Source of the DNA: Streptomyces sp. MMG1533
GTDB lineage: Bacteria > Actinomycetota > Actinomycetes > Streptomycetales > Streptomycetaceae
NCBI RefSeq assembly: GCF_001279775.1
Contig: NZ_LGDG01000256.1
Location: forward strand, 1 to 56,078
Length of the DNA: 56,078 nt
Reading direction: 5' to 3'
Shown here: positions 31,123-40,341 of the stretch, one piece after another
Numbering within the stretch: the stretch's first letter is position 1
Layout of the letters: every line of letters begins with the position of its first letter
Position numbers and translations under genes: made by a program
The notes under the pieces: generated by a model
The model's input: the letters and a program-made list of their open reading frames with translations, nothing else
The model's database searches: none
What the model was told of the DNA's origin: nothing

Positions 31123-31596
31123 GTGCCCCAGATTCCCGAGAAGATCCATGAGCTCACGGTCGGCCAGCTCGCCGCCCGCAGCGGCGCCGCCGTCTCCGCA
31201 CTGCACTTCTACGAGTCCAAGGGCCTGATCAGTAGTCGCCGCACCACGGGCAACCAACGCCGCTACACCCGTGACGCCCTGCGCCGGGTCGCCTTCGTCC
31301 GGGCCGCCCAACGCGTCGGCATCCCGCTCGCGACGATCCGCGAGGCCCTCGCCGAGCTCCCCGAGGAACGCACCCCCACCCACGAGGACTGGGCCCGTCT
31401 TTCCGAGGCCTGGCGCTCCGAGCTCGACGAACGCATCAAACAACTCAACCGCCTCCGCGACCACCTCACCGACTGCATCGGCTGCGGCTGCCTGTCCCTG
31501 GACACGTGTGTCCTGTCCAACCCGGACGACGTGTTCGGTGAACGGCTGACGGGGTCGCGGCTGTTGGTGGAGCAGCGGAAGGACCGCCCGGCGTAG
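31123..31596 (+). CDS. soxR: SoxR redox-sensing MerR-family regulator
   Basis: 157 residues from GTG 31123. The MerR HTH is at about 8-75 ([62 protein letters not shown]). The [2Fe-2S] cysteines [12 protein letters not shown] fit the C-x2-C-x-C-x5-C rule of SoxR. In Streptomyces SoxR senses redox-active metabolites such as actinorhodin rather than superoxide and drives a small regulon elsewhere; S. coelicolor SCO1697 is the homologue as I recall. TAGGCT (31110-31115) ends seven bases before the GTG, with no ribosome site, so it may be leaderless. No SoxR target is adjacent. Confidence 0.96.
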   Translation: MPQIPEKIHELTVGQLAARSGAAVSALHFYESKGLISSRRTTGNQRRYTRDALRRVAFVRAAQRVGIPLATIREALAELPEERTPTHEDWARLSEAWRSELDERIKQLNRLRDHLTDCIGCGCLSLDTCVLSNPDDVFGERLTGSRLLVEQRKDRPA

Positions 31597-31604
31597 CCGC
31601 GGGT

Positions 31605-31647
31605 CCGCCCAAGCCGCCGTCGCTGGTTCCGCCCACGCCGCCGTCGC
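31605..31647 (+). repeat. Two-copy 19-bp direct repeat between convergent genes
   Basis: 31605-31623 and 31629-31647 are identical at 18 of 19 positions (CCGCCCAAGCCGCCGTCGC and CCGCCCACGCCGCCGTCGC). It lies in the 216-base gap between soxR and the RNA ligase gene. No further copies were seen. Confidence 0.6.
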
Positions 31648-31812
31648 CGCGGACCTGCCCGTGGCACCGTGGCTGCCGTCCCGCATGTGCTGCCGCAGCC
31701 GCGGGCGGTCGTGCCGCAGGGGCGGCACGGTGGGCGCGGCGGCACCCCGCCGACGCGGGCGAGCGAACGCACAGCCCGCCCGCACCGGCACGGGGCCCGG
31801 ACGAGCCAGGGT

Positions 31813-32889
31813 TCACTCGAACTCGGTGCCGCCCTTGCGTGTCAGATACGCCGGACTCACCGCCTTCGCCACAGCCCGCCCCCCGGTCACCGGGCTGTAC
31901 CGCTCCACAGCCGGCCGTATCACCACGCCTTCCCGCAGATGCAACCCCCGCCCGGACACGGTCTCCCGCCCGTCGGCAGCCTCCAGCACCCGGGCGATGT
32001 CATACGGGCCTTCACACACCCGCGGCACCAACGGCAGCTCTCCACCGAGCAGTTCGACGACCTCCCGCGCGTCCAGCCACCGCACCACCCCGCCGACCTC
32101 CACGGACACGTCGAACGCCGCATACCCCAACGTGTCCCGCCGCCCGTCCGCGCCGTAGGTCAGGTCCTGCACCCCCGCTCCGTACACCTCGCCGAACACG
32201 CCGACCCGTCGGGCCCCCAGCCGCCCGGCGACCCGCGCCGCCACCTCGGCGACGCCGTGCCCCCGCACCGCCCGCCAGTACAGGTTCCGCGCATCCTCCT
32301 TCAGCGCCAGCGACTTGGCACCGAAACCCTTGGAGGCGACGAACACCCGCTCCTCGTCGGCGACATACGTCAGCAGACAGGCCGAACCGTGCAGCTTCTC
32401 GGTCAGCACCACCGGCTCGCCGGGTGTGAAGATGTCCGGGTAGCGCTGGATGTTCTCGATGTCGACCCAGGGCAGCAGGTCGGGCGCGGACTCGACGTCC
32501 CCGTCCATCGCCGTCGGCACCGGCGGCACCCACTTGGTGATCCCGAGCCGCTCCGAGAAGTCGGTCCCCTCCGCCGCCGCCCGCACCAGGTCGACGTCCG
32601 CCAGCTCCGCCGGCCGGCACACGATCCCCTGCGACAGCTCACCGCGCAGCCGCACCGCCTTGACCCGGTCGAAGTTGCCGCCCGACAGACGCCCGGTCAG
32701 CCCCAACTCCTCGATCAGCCCGGCCGGGAGCACGGACTGTTCGGGGATGTACACGGCGGCTTCGCCCGTGCGGTAGGCGCCCTTGGCGACGACGGCCCGA
32801 TACAGCCCCACCTGCGCCAGTTCGAGCGCGTCGGCGTTGGGATGTTCGTGGACGGTCAGCACCTCGGCGGTGACGCGGAGCGTCGACAT
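31813..32889 (-). CDS. Rnl5-like (DraRnl-type) ATP-dependent RNA ligase
   Basis: 358 residues from ATG 32889 (GAGGAG upstream). An N-terminal OB-like domain (LRVTAEVLTVHEHPNADALELAQVG, YIPEQSVLPAGL) precedes the nucleotidyltransferase domain. Motif I is EKLHGSAC with nucleophile K165, motif III VGVFGEVYGAG, motif IV LREGVVIRP, motif V AVAKAVSPAYL. Deinococcus DraRnl has the same layout, about 342 residues and, as I recall, Lys165 as nucleophile. Such enzymes seal 3'-OH/5'-phosphate RNA nicks in duplexes. It sits alone, without repair partners such as polynucleotide kinase or Hen1. Confidence 0.88.
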   Translation of the reverse strand: MSTLRVTAEVLTVHEHPNADALELAQVGLYRAVVAKGAYRTGEAAVYIPEQSVLPAGLIEELGLTGRLSGGNFDRVKAVRLRGELSQGIVCRPAELADVDLVRAAAEGTDFSERLGITKWVPPVPTAMDGDVESAPDLLPWVDIENIQRYPDIFTPGEPVVLTEKLHGSACLLTYVADEERVFVASKGFGAKSLALKEDARNLYWRAVRGHGVAEVAARVAGRLGARRVGVFGEVYGAGVQDLTYGADGRRDTLGYAAFDVSVEVGGVVRWLDAREVVELLGGELPLVPRVCEGPYDIARVLEAADGRETVSGRGLHLREGVVIRPAVERYSPVTGGRAVAKAVSPAYLTRKGGTEFE

Positions 32890-33050
32890 CGGGACTCCTC
32901 GGGTTCTTCAGGGGTGTCTCATCGCCTCCCAATGTCCGGACGCGAAAGCGTTGGAGCGAGCGGATTATCGCCTGCTAGGGTCGCGATCTTCGGTCGACGA
33001 CGACGCCCGGCACTCAGTCGCGACGCGCTCGCGAGCCTCCTCGCCCTGCC

Positions 33051-33779
33051 CTACGGGGAGCGCTGGTCGCACCCGTACTGAAGCAGCGCCTCCGCCACCA
33101 ACCGGGCGTTGGACAAGGCCCGTTGCCCGTCCGGCAGGACCAGTGTGTCCTCCAGGCCCATGCGGGTCGCCAGCCCCAGCCGCCCCGCGAGCCGCAGCAC
33201 CGGCCACGCGCCGCCGTCCTCGCCGTGCAGCAGCACCGGGCGGCCGTGTGCGGAACCCAGGTCGGCCAGGAGTGCACGGGCGGTGTCCTCGGCCGTGCCG
33301 GATGCCGGGTCCGTCACCTCCGCGAGCACCCGCAGGACCTTCGGACCGAGCGGTGAGACGGCGAACCTCGCCGCCGCGTCCGTGCCCGACCAGACACCGG
33401 CCTCGACGCCCACCCCGCGGTCGATCAGCGCGGCGGCCACTTCCTCGGCGCCCGGCTCGTGCCAGTTGACCGAGGCGTGGTCGGGCAGCACGGTCCAGCC
33501 GCGGATGCGCTCCAGGCGGGCCGCCGGATCAGGTTCTGCCCAGGCGCCCGTGGTCACACCGACCGGCACCGGCACGCGCGCACGTATCGCCTCGAGTGTC
33601 GCAGCGAGAACGCGCGGCGACAGACTGTCCTGCCCGCAAGGCGTCTTGGGATGGACATGGACGTCCGTGGCCCCGGCCGCGACGGCCTCGGCCGCGGAGT
33701 CGGCCAACGCCTGCGGCGTGAGCGGCACCATCGCACCGTCGGCGGCCCCTCGGGGTCCGTTGAGACATACCTGCACCAT
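33051..33779 (-). CDS. Short BKACE-family (DUF849) cleavage enzyme homologue
   Basis: 242 residues from ATG 33779, shorter than the usual 270-310. BKACE enzymes use zinc to cleave beta-keto acids with acetyl-CoA. The start VQVCLNGPRG, TDVHVHPKTPCGQDSL (zinc-binding HxH), and PVLLHGEDGGAWPVLRLAGRLGLATRMGLEDTLVLPDGQ with a His and the C-terminal GLED motif fit the family. No partner genes (thiolase, CoA transferase) are adjacent, so the substrate is unknown. The upstream ribosome site is weak. Confidence 0.85.
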   Translation of the reverse strand: MVQVCLNGPRGAADGAMVPLTPQALADSAAEAVAAGATDVHVHPKTPCGQDSLSPRVLAATLEAIRARVPVPVGVTTGAWAEPDPAARLERIRGWTVLPDHASVNWHEPGAEEVAAALIDRGVGVEAGVWSGTDAAARFAVSPLGPKVLRVLAEVTDPASGTAEDTARALLADLGSAHGRPVLLHGEDGGAWPVLRLAGRLGLATRMGLEDTLVLPDGQRALSNARLVAEALLQYGCDQRSP

Positions 33780-33911
33780 GTCTCGATGGTGACAGCCAGG
33801 ACCGACAACGGCCCGGGATCGGGCACCGCCTGTGGACAAGAGGCCTCATGTGGACAAACAGGGGGTGCGGCATCCCCGGCGCACCCCCGCACGCACGGTT
33901 CCTGGGTTCGC

Positions 33912-33938
33912 TTCGGTCAGTTCGGTCAGTTCGGTCAG
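33912..33938 (+). repeat. Triplicated 9-bp tandem repeat
   Basis: Three exact copies of TTCGGTCAG in a row. The last overlaps the stop codon of the minus-strand gene that ends at 33935. Too short for any firm role; slippage is the simplest cause. Confidence 0.8.
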
Positions 33939-34537
33939 GCCGACACGAGCAACCGTCCGCGCCTGGCGTCCGCCAGGGCCTCGGGTGTGAGCACGGGACG
34001 CGGTACGAGGATTCCGCAGTCCGTGCAGACAGGACCAGTCGAAGGTTCGTGGTCCAGTTCGTACTTCCAGACGAGGCGCTCCCCGCCGCACACCGGGCAC
34101 TCGGCGCCCGGCTCCCGCTCCAGCGCGGAGATCAGCCGGCGCAGCACCTCCGCCAGCGGCTCGTGCGGGTGGACCCGTGGGTCGTCGCACCAGGCGACTC
34201 CGAAGCCGCCCCAGGTCAGGCGGTGCCAGTCGTCCACGGTGCCGGGCCTGCGCAGCCCGTCGTGCTTCTCCTTCTTGCGTCGCTCGGCGAATCCGACCTC
34301 GTAGGCCAGCCAGACCGAACGCGCCTCTTCCAACTCCTCCAGTGCGGCCACGAGCCGCGCTGGGTCGGGGGACCGGTCCTCGGGACCGAACCCGGCCCGG
34401 GAGCACAAATGGTCCCAGGTCGCCCTGTGCCCGTAAGGAGCGAATCGCTCAAGGCACTTGCGCAGCGAATAACGCCGGAGCGCCAGATCGCATCGCGGAT
34501 CGCGCACCTGTCTCGCCAGACTCCGGAAACCGGCCAT
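33935..34537 (-). CDS. Zinc-ribbon protein of unknown function
   Basis: 200 residues from ATG 34537 with GGAGG upstream. The N-terminal two thirds are helical and charged (YSLRKCLERFAPYGHRATWDHLC, LVAALEELEEARSVWLAYEVGFAERRKKEKHDGLRRP). The C-terminal region has two Cys pairs, ECPVCGGERLVWKYELDHEPSTGPVCTDCG, spaced like a zinc ribbon. No catalytic motif is recognised. Neighbours (BKACE homologue, secreted acylase) do not suggest a role. Codon use and start look normal. Confidence 0.7.
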   Translation of the reverse strand: MAGFRSLARQVRDPRCDLALRRYSLRKCLERFAPYGHRATWDHLCSRAGFGPEDRSPDPARLVAALEELEEARSVWLAYEVGFAERRKKEKHDGLRRPGTVDDWHRLTWGGFGVAWCDDPRVHPHEPLAEVLRRLISALEREPGAECPVCGGERLVWKYELDHEPSTGPVCTDCGILVPRPVLTPEALADARRGRLLVSA

Positions 34538-34757
34538 CGCCCTGCACCTCCGTCACACCTGCACCTGTACTTCGGTCACTTCGGCGTCGTCGTAAGGACG
34601 TCGCCGAATAGACGTATCGACAAGCGATTCGGCTCCATCCGATTTCCGATGACCTCCATAACCGATGCCACCGACTCTGAAAAGTGACGCATGTTCATCT
34701 TCAATCCCGGGGATACCGGCGGTAACGTCCGGCCCACCCCCGTCGGTAGGAGCTGCC

Positions 34758-37553
34758 ATGCCACGGCGCACCTCACGCACCGCACTCGACAGACTGAGAA
34801 CTCCCGGCAGATTCCCCGGGTTCCTGAAGACCGCATCGGTATGCGTCCTGATCGCCGGTCTTTTGTCCCCGCTCTCCCAGGCGGCCGCGGCGGAGACGGC
34901 GGCCGTCGAGGCCGCGGCGGCGAACGACTACTGCGGGGGCCGGTGTTCGGACATCCTGCCGCCCGGCCAGAACGGCAACGCCACCCTCGCGCAGATCCTG
35001 CTCAACCAGGCCTTCGGCACCCAGCCCGCCCACGCCGAGGACCAGCTCGGCCCGTACGCCGACCTGGCGAAGGGCCACACCTCGCTCACCAACGCCACGA
35101 TCAACAACTTCTTCAACGACGCGTCTTTCGGGGTCCCTGCCGATCAAGTCGCCTCCACGGTCAAGCCCGCCGGTCGCAGCGACGTGACGATCGTCCGTGA
35201 CAAGAAGACGGGCGTACCGCACATCACCGGTACCACCAGATACGGCACGGAGTTCGGAGCGGGCTATGCCGCGGCTGAGGATCGGCTGTGGCTCATGGAC
35301 GTCTTCCGTCACGTCGGACGCGGACAGCTCACCTCCTTCGCGGGCGGTGACCCGTCCAACCAGGGCCTGGAGCAGGAGTTCTGGCGCAACGCCCCGTACA
35401 CCGAGGCCGATCTCCAGGCCCAGATCGACAACGCGGTCGCCACCAACGGAACCCGCGGCCAGCAGGCCCTCGCCGACGTCAACGCCTACGTCGCCGGCAT
35501 CAACGCCTACATCGACGCCTCCGACAGCGGCCGCTCCTTCCCCGGCGAGTACGTCCTGACCGGCCACAAGGACTCCGTCACCAACGCCGGCACGATCGAC
35601 CACTTCAAGCCCACCGACCTGGTCGCGCTGGCCTCCGTCATCGGCGCGCTCTTCGGCTCGGGAGGCGGCGGCGAGGTCAACAACGCGCTGTCACTAATGG
35701 CCGCGCAGCAGAAGTACGGGGTGACCGAGGGCACCAAGGTCTGGGAGTCCTTCCGCGAGCGCAACGACCCCGAGGCGGTCCTCACCGTCCACGACGGCAG
35801 CTTCCCCTACGCGTCCGCGCCCGCCGACCCGCAGGGCGAGGCCCTGCCCGACGCCGGTTCGGTGGCCGAGGAACAGCTCGTCTACGACCGTACGGGCAGT
35901 GCGGCCACGTCGAGCGCCGGCACAGCGTCCACGACGGCGGCCAAGACGGCCGTGAGCTCGGCGAAGCGGGGCATGTCCAACGCCCTGGTGGTGAGCGGCG
36001 AGCACACCGCGAGCGGCAACCCGATCGCCGTGTTCGGCCCGCAGACCGGCTACTTCGCACCGCAGCTGCTCATGCTCCAGGAGATCCAGGGCCCCGGCCT
36101 CAGCGCCCGCGGCGCCTCCTTCGCGGGCCTGAGCATGTACGTCGAGCTCGGCCGCGGCCAGGACTACGCGTGGAGCGCCACCACCTCCGGCCAGGACATC
36201 ATCGACTCCTACGCCGTCGAGCTGTGCCAGGACGACTACCACTACCTCTACCGCGGCACCTGCACCGCGATGGAGAAGATCGAGCAGAAGAACGCCTGGA
36301 CGCCGACCACGGCCGACGGCACCGCGGCCGGCTCGTACACCATGCGCGTCTGGCGCACCGAGTACGGCCCGGTCGAATACCGCGCGACCGTCGGCGGCAA
36401 GAAGGTCGCCTACACCACCCTGCGCTCGTCCTTCATGCACGAGGCCGACTCGATCATCGGCTTCCAGATGCTGAACGACCCGGACCACGTCAACAGCCCG
36501 CAGACCTTCCAGAGCGCGGTGCAGCACATCAACTACACCTTCAACTGGTTCTACGCCGACTCCGAGCACACCGCGTACTACAACAGCGGCGACAACCCGG
36601 TGCGCGCGACCGGTGTCGACGCCGAGTTCCCGGTGTGGGCGCGGTCGGCGTACGAGTGGCGGAACTGGGACCCGACGACGAACACGGCGCAGTACACGCC
36701 GGCCTCGGCCCACCCCAACTCGATCGACCAGGACTACTACATCTCCTGGAACAACAAGCAGGCCAAGGACTACACGACCGCCTCCTGGGGTGACGGCTCG
36801 GTGCACCGCGGCAACCTCCTCGACGACCGGGTGAAGAAGCTGGTCGCCTCGGGCGGGGTCACCCGGGCCTCGCTGGTGAAGGCGATGGCCGACGCCGGGC
36901 TGGCCGACCTCCGGGCGGAGGACGTGCTGCCTGACCTGCTGAAGGTGGTCAACAGCTCGACGGTGACCGACGCGACGGCCGCGGCGGCGGTGAGCAAGCT
37001 CCAGGCATGGGTGACGGCGGGCACCAAGCGCACGGAGACGTCGGCCGGTTCGAAGGCGTATGCCAACGCCGACGCGATCCGCATCCTGGACGCGTGGTGG
37101 CCGCTGCTGGTGAAGGCAGAGTTCGAACCGGGCCTCGGCAGCGACCTGTACACCGCCTTCACCGCCAACCTGCCCGTCGACGAGACCCCGTCGGCCGCCC
37201 ACGGCCCGACCGGCGCGCACGCGGGAAGCTCCTTCCAGTACGGCTGGTGGAGCTATGTCGACAAGGACATCCGGGCCGTGCTGGGCGAGTCGGTCCAGGG
37301 GCCGCTCGCGCAGAAGTACTGCGGCGGCGGCAGCCTCACCGCCTGCCGGGACGTCCTCATCAGCACGCTGAAGGAGGCGGCCGGCAAGACCGCGGCCCAG
37401 GTCTACCCGGGTGACGACCTGTGCTCGGCGGGCGACCAGTGGTGTGCCGACTCGATCGTCCAGCGCACGCTGGGCGGCATCAAGCACGGCAACATCAGCT
37501 GGCAGAACCGGCCGACGTTCCAGCAGGTCGTGGAGTTCACGTCACACCGGTAG
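34758..37553 (+). CDS. Secreted penicillin-acylase-family Ntn hydrolase
   Basis: 931 residues from ATG 34758 (TAGGAG upstream). The signal peptide is about residues 20-45 (ASVCVLIAGLLSPLSQAAAA). The alpha part has GVPHITGTTRYGTEFGAGYAAAEDRLWLMDVFRHVGRGQL. The nucleophile starting the beta chain is Ser407 in KRGMSNALVVSGEHTASGNPI. The family self-cleaves there, cuts out a spacer, and hydrolyses acyl-amide bonds of penicillins, cephalosporins or acyl-homoserine lactones (beta-lactam versus AHL acylase cannot be decided). It is exported and unusually long for the family because of an N-terminal extension (residues 45-150). Confidence 0.92.
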   Translation: MPRRTSRTALDRLRTPGRFPGFLKTASVCVLIAGLLSPLSQAAAAETAAVEAAAANDYCGGRCSDILPPGQNGNATLAQILLNQAFGTQPAHAEDQLGPYADLAKGHTSLTNATINNFFNDASFGVPADQVASTVKPAGRSDVTIVRDKKTGVPHITGTTRYGTEFGAGYAAAEDRLWLMDVFRHVGRGQLTSFAGGDPSNQGLEQEFWRNAPYTEADLQAQIDNAVATNGTRGQQALADVNAYVAGINAYIDASDSGRSFPGEYVLTGHKDSVTNAGTIDHFKPTDLVALASVIGALFGSGGGGEVNNALSLMAAQQKYGVTEGTKVWESFRERNDPEAVLTVHDGSFPYASAPADPQGEALPDAGSVAEEQLVYDRTGSAATSSAGTASTTAAKTAVSSAKRGMSNALVVSGEHTASGNPIAVFGPQTGYFAPQLLMLQEIQGPGLSARGASFAGLSMYVELGRGQDYAWSATTSGQDIIDSYAVELCQDDYHYLYRGTCTAMEKIEQKNAWTPTTADGTAAGSYTMRVWRTEYGPVEYRATVGGKKVAYTTLRSSFMHEADSIIGFQMLNDPDHVNSPQTFQSAVQHINYTFNWFYADSEHTAYYNSGDNPVRATGVDAEFPVWARSAYEWRNWDPTTNTAQYTPASAHPNSIDQDYYISWNNKQAKDYTTASWGDGSVHRGNLLDDRVKKLVASGGVTRASLVKAMADAGLADLRAEDVLPDLLKVVNSSTVTDATAAAAVSKLQAWVTAGTKRTETSAGSKAYANADAIRILDAWWPLLVKAEFEPGLGSDLYTAFTANLPVDETPSAAHGPTGAHAGSSFQYGWWSYVDKDIRAVLGESVQGPLAQKYCGGGSLTACRDVLISTLKEAAGKTAAQVYPGDDLCSAGDQWCADSIVQRTLGGIKHGNISWQNRPTFQQVVEFTSHR

Positions 37554-37571
37554 GGCCCGTCCGGCGGCGGG

Positions 37572-38891
37572 TCAGCGGATGCGGCCCGCCGCCACCACCA
37601 GCTGCGCCAGCTCCCGGTGCACGATGTCACTGTGCGCGCCGGACGGCGCCTTGCCGCGCCTGACCACCTCGGCCGCATCGATGTTCACGCACCCCGAGGC
37701 TGGCAGCTGCGCCTGCAACGCGGCGGCGAGCTTGAACGCCTGCGTGCCCGGCACCGCCTGCACCCCGCCGTACCCCATCGCCCCCCACTTGGCACCGAGG
37801 ACATGGGCGACGGCCGGCTCGGCGGCGGCGCCCCGCGCATCGCCCGCCATCCGCGAGGCCAGGGGGTAGACGGACCCGAGGGCCGAGTCGTGCCGGGAAT
37901 GGCAGCACACCAGAGGGCCGTCGATGCGCAGGTGCTGCCCCTGCAGCACGCCTCCCGCGCGCGGGTCGTGCGGCAGACGTGCCGCGAACGCGTAGTGGGA
38001 GAAGGCACCTTGGAGCAGCGTCACCGACTTCACGCTGCGCACGCCCTCCGGCAGCCCGCGCAGCGCGAACGACACCAGCCGTGCACCGAAGCTGTGCCCC
38101 ACGAGGTGCACCCGCACCCTCGGCGCCTTCGCGGCCAACTGCCCGACCACCCGCCCGAGTCCGCGCTCGCCGACGGTCCCCGCACGCCGCTTCATGGCGT
38201 AGTAGGTCGCCTGGCGCAGCAACTCGTGCGCTCCGTCCCACGGATTGGGCAGCGAGAACCGGGCCGTCCCCGCCGGGGATTCGAGATCCGCCAGCGCCCG
38301 GGCGAACTCCTCGCAGATCTCCGCCGTGGACCCCGAGAACATCACGGGCTCGCTCTGCGGCACTCCCTCCGCCAGGGTGTCCGCCGCGAACAGCACCTGC
38401 GGCCCCGGCGGCACCACCTCCACCAGCAGCCGCACCAGCCGTCCGAACTCCTCCAGTTCGCTCTCCTCGCGGGGCTGCTGGTCCAGCATCCGCGCGATCT
38501 GGTCGATCACGGTCGCCCGTCCGGGGAAGGTCTCCAGCAGTGCGTGCCGGGTGTCCTTGTCGAGCAACGGACGTGGGGGCATCTCGGCGGCCACGGCCCG
38601 CGGGAAGTCCGGGATGGGCTCGTCCGAGAACCGCATGGAGGGCCACACGACACCGACGTACCCGAGCCTGGCCGTCGGGGCGAGCGCCGGGATCGGCGCG
38701 AAGAAGCGGCTGTAGAGCCGGGTCGCCCCCGAACGGTCGCTGTTCCAGCCGTGCGCGAAGACCACGAGGTCGCGCACGTCGTGTTCCGCGACCCCGGCGA
38801 ACAGCCGGTCCCGCCTCCCGCCGTCCGTGTCCCCGTCGGCGTCGAAGGTGAGCTCCCAGTACGGACTCACGCTCATTGCCGGCTCTGCCAT
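37572..38891 (-). CDS. Alpha/beta-hydrolase, lipase/esterase-like
   Basis: 439 residues from ATG 38891 (GAGGGGGC upstream). The strand-helix core starts VVFAHGWNSDRSGATRLYSRFF. The nucleophile elbow is VHLVGHSFGARLVSFAL with Ser267. A likely acidic residue is in LVCCHSRHDSALGSVYPLAS and a catalytic His near the C-terminus (SGAHSDIVHRELAQL). No signal peptide, so cytoplasmic. The substrate is unknown; similar Streptomyces proteins are annotated only as serine-threonine kinase-unrelated hydrolases or hypotheticals. It follows the NamZ gene by about 100 bases in the same direction. Confidence 0.82.
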   Translation of the reverse strand: MAEPAMSVSPYWELTFDADGDTDGGRRDRLFAGVAEHDVRDLVVFAHGWNSDRSGATRLYSRFFAPIPALAPTARLGYVGVVWPSMRFSDEPIPDFPRAVAAEMPPRPLLDKDTRHALLETFPGRATVIDQIARMLDQQPREESELEEFGRLVRLLVEVVPPGPQVLFAADTLAEGVPQSEPVMFSGSTAEICEEFARALADLESPAGTARFSLPNPWDGAHELLRQATYYAMKRRAGTVGERGLGRVVGQLAAKAPRVRVHLVGHSFGARLVSFALRGLPEGVRSVKSVTLLQGAFSHYAFAARLPHDPRAGGVLQGQHLRIDGPLVCCHSRHDSALGSVYPLASRMAGDARGAAAEPAVAHVLGAKWGAMGYGGVQAVPGTQAFKLAAALQAQLPASGCVNIDAAEVVRRGKAPSGAHSDIVHRELAQLVVAAGRIR

Positions 38892-38993
38892 GACAGGCCC
38901 CCTCGTCCCCCGAAGCGGTGCGATGTGCGCGCATCGTCCTGCTACCGGCCGGAGTTGGCCATACGTCATGACTCATCCGGGTGATTCATCGGC

Positions 38994-40232
38994 TCACCGG
39001 TGGACGAGGTACTCCCGCCGCACCCTCCGGAACGCCGCCAGCTCGTCCTCCCAGCCCGCCACCACCTCGTCGGCACCCGCCCCCGCGTCCATCATCGTGC
39101 GCACCAGCGTGGAGCCCGTGAGCTTGTCGATCCAGTTGTCCGAGCGCCAGGCGAAGCCGCCCCACACCTTCCTGGCGGTCACCAGAAGAGCGATCCCGGT
39201 GCGCACGGGGTCGTAGGCGTCCCGGTCGTGCACATGGAGCTGCACGCCCCCGATCGTCTTCCCCTGGAACTTGGAGAAGGTGGGCGCGAAGTACGCCTCC
39301 CTGAAGTGCACGCCGGGCAGCCCGAGTCCGTTCGCCGCCGCGGCCCACCGCCCGTCGACGCCCTCGGCGCCGAGCAGTTCGAAGGGGCGGGTCGTCCCGC
39401 GTCCCTCCGACAGGTTCGTCCCCTCGAAGAGACACGTCCCCGAGTACACCAGGGCGGTCTCGGGCGTCGGCATGTTCGGGCTCGGCGGCACCCAGGGCAG
39501 CCCCGAGTCGTCGTACCACTCGGACCGCTTCCATCCGCTCATCGGTACGTCGTCCAGCTCCACCGGCGTGGTGAGGAACTCCCCGTTGAACAGCCGCGCC
39601 AGCTCCACGACCGTCATCCCGTGCGCCTGCGAGATCGGCTGCCGCCCGACGAAGGTCGCGAACTCCTTGTGCAGGACCGGCCCCAGCGCCGCCCGTCCGG
39701 TCACGGGGTTGGGCCGGTCCAGGACCACGAACCGCCTGCCCGCGAGCTGCGCGGCCTCCATGCAGTCGTACAGCGTCCAGATGTACGTGTAGAAGCGCGC
39801 CCCCACGTCCTGGATGTCGAAGACGACGGTGTCGACGCCGGACGCGGTGAAGATGTCGGCGAGCGCCCGGCCGCTCTTCAGGTACGTGTCGTAGACGGGC
39901 AGGCCGGTCGCCGGGTCGTCGTAGCGCCCCTCGGAGCCGCCCGCCTGTGCGGTGCCGCGGAAGCCGTGCTCGGGGCCGAAGACGGCGATGAGGTCCACAC
40001 GGTCGTCGGCGTGCATGACGTCCACGATGTGGCGTACGTCCCTGGTGACGCCGGTGGGGTTGGTGACGACTCCGACCCGCTGCCCGTCGAGCTGTGCGTA
40101 GCCGTCGGCGGCCAGCCGCTCGAAACCGGTCCGCAGCCGGCGCCCGCCCGTTCCGGCCGCCGCGGGCGGTGCGGAGCCCGCCGTCACGGCCGCGGTGGTG
40201 GCATACAGCAGGCCTCGTCTGGACAGCTTCAT
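38994..40232 (-). CDS. namZ: DUF1343 exo-beta-N-acetylmuramidase (NamZ-like)
   Basis: 412 residues from ATG 40232. A twin-arginine export signal (KLSRRGLLYATTAAVTAGSAPPAAAG) is followed by the DUF1343 domain (GQRVGVVTNPTGVTRDVRHIVDVMHA, IAVFGPEHGFRGTAQAGGSEGRYDD, VVFDIQDVGARFYTYIWTLYDCM, VLDRPNPVTGRAALGPVL, PSPNMPTPETALVYSGTCLFEGTNLSEGRGTTRPFELLGA). The related Bacillus NamZ removes terminal N-acetylmuramic acid in cell-wall recycling. Here an extracellular muramyl-oligosaccharide exo-hydrolase is the probable role. It is divergent from the SDR gene of the lva-like operon. Confidence 0.9.
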   Translation of the reverse strand: MKLSRRGLLYATTAAVTAGSAPPAAAGTGGRRLRTGFERLAADGYAQLDGQRVGVVTNPTGVTRDVRHIVDVMHADDRVDLIAVFGPEHGFRGTAQAGGSEGRYDDPATGLPVYDTYLKSGRALADIFTASGVDTVVFDIQDVGARFYTYIWTLYDCMEAAQLAGRRFVVLDRPNPVTGRAALGPVLHKEFATFVGRQPISQAHGMTVVELARLFNGEFLTTPVELDDVPMSGWKRSEWYDDSGLPWVPPSPNMPTPETALVYSGTCLFEGTNLSEGRGTTRPFELLGAEGVDGRWAAAANGLGLPGVHFREAYFAPTFSKFQGKTIGGVQLHVHDRDAYDPVRTGIALLVTARKVWGGFAWRSDNWIDKLTGSTLVRTMMDAGAGADEVVAGWEDELAAFRRVRREYLVHR

Positions 40233-40341
40233 GCGGTGACCTCCGTGATCGGCGGGTGTCATGGCCACGCACGCTAGCGCGCACCCGGGCCGTACGGAAC
40301 GAACCGGACGGGGCCGGAGTCCGACACCCCTTCCACGGTTA

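Noticed and set aside
33912..33938. Tandem 9-bp repeats as a CRISPR or iteron array
   Set aside because: Only three short copies, no spacers, no cas or replication genes, and the last copy is inside a stop codon region.
34635..34667. CCATCC followed by CCGATG before the acylase gene as a third SigK promoter
   Set aside because: Spacing is 21 bases and the -10 does not match; at the right spacing there is no CGAAT.
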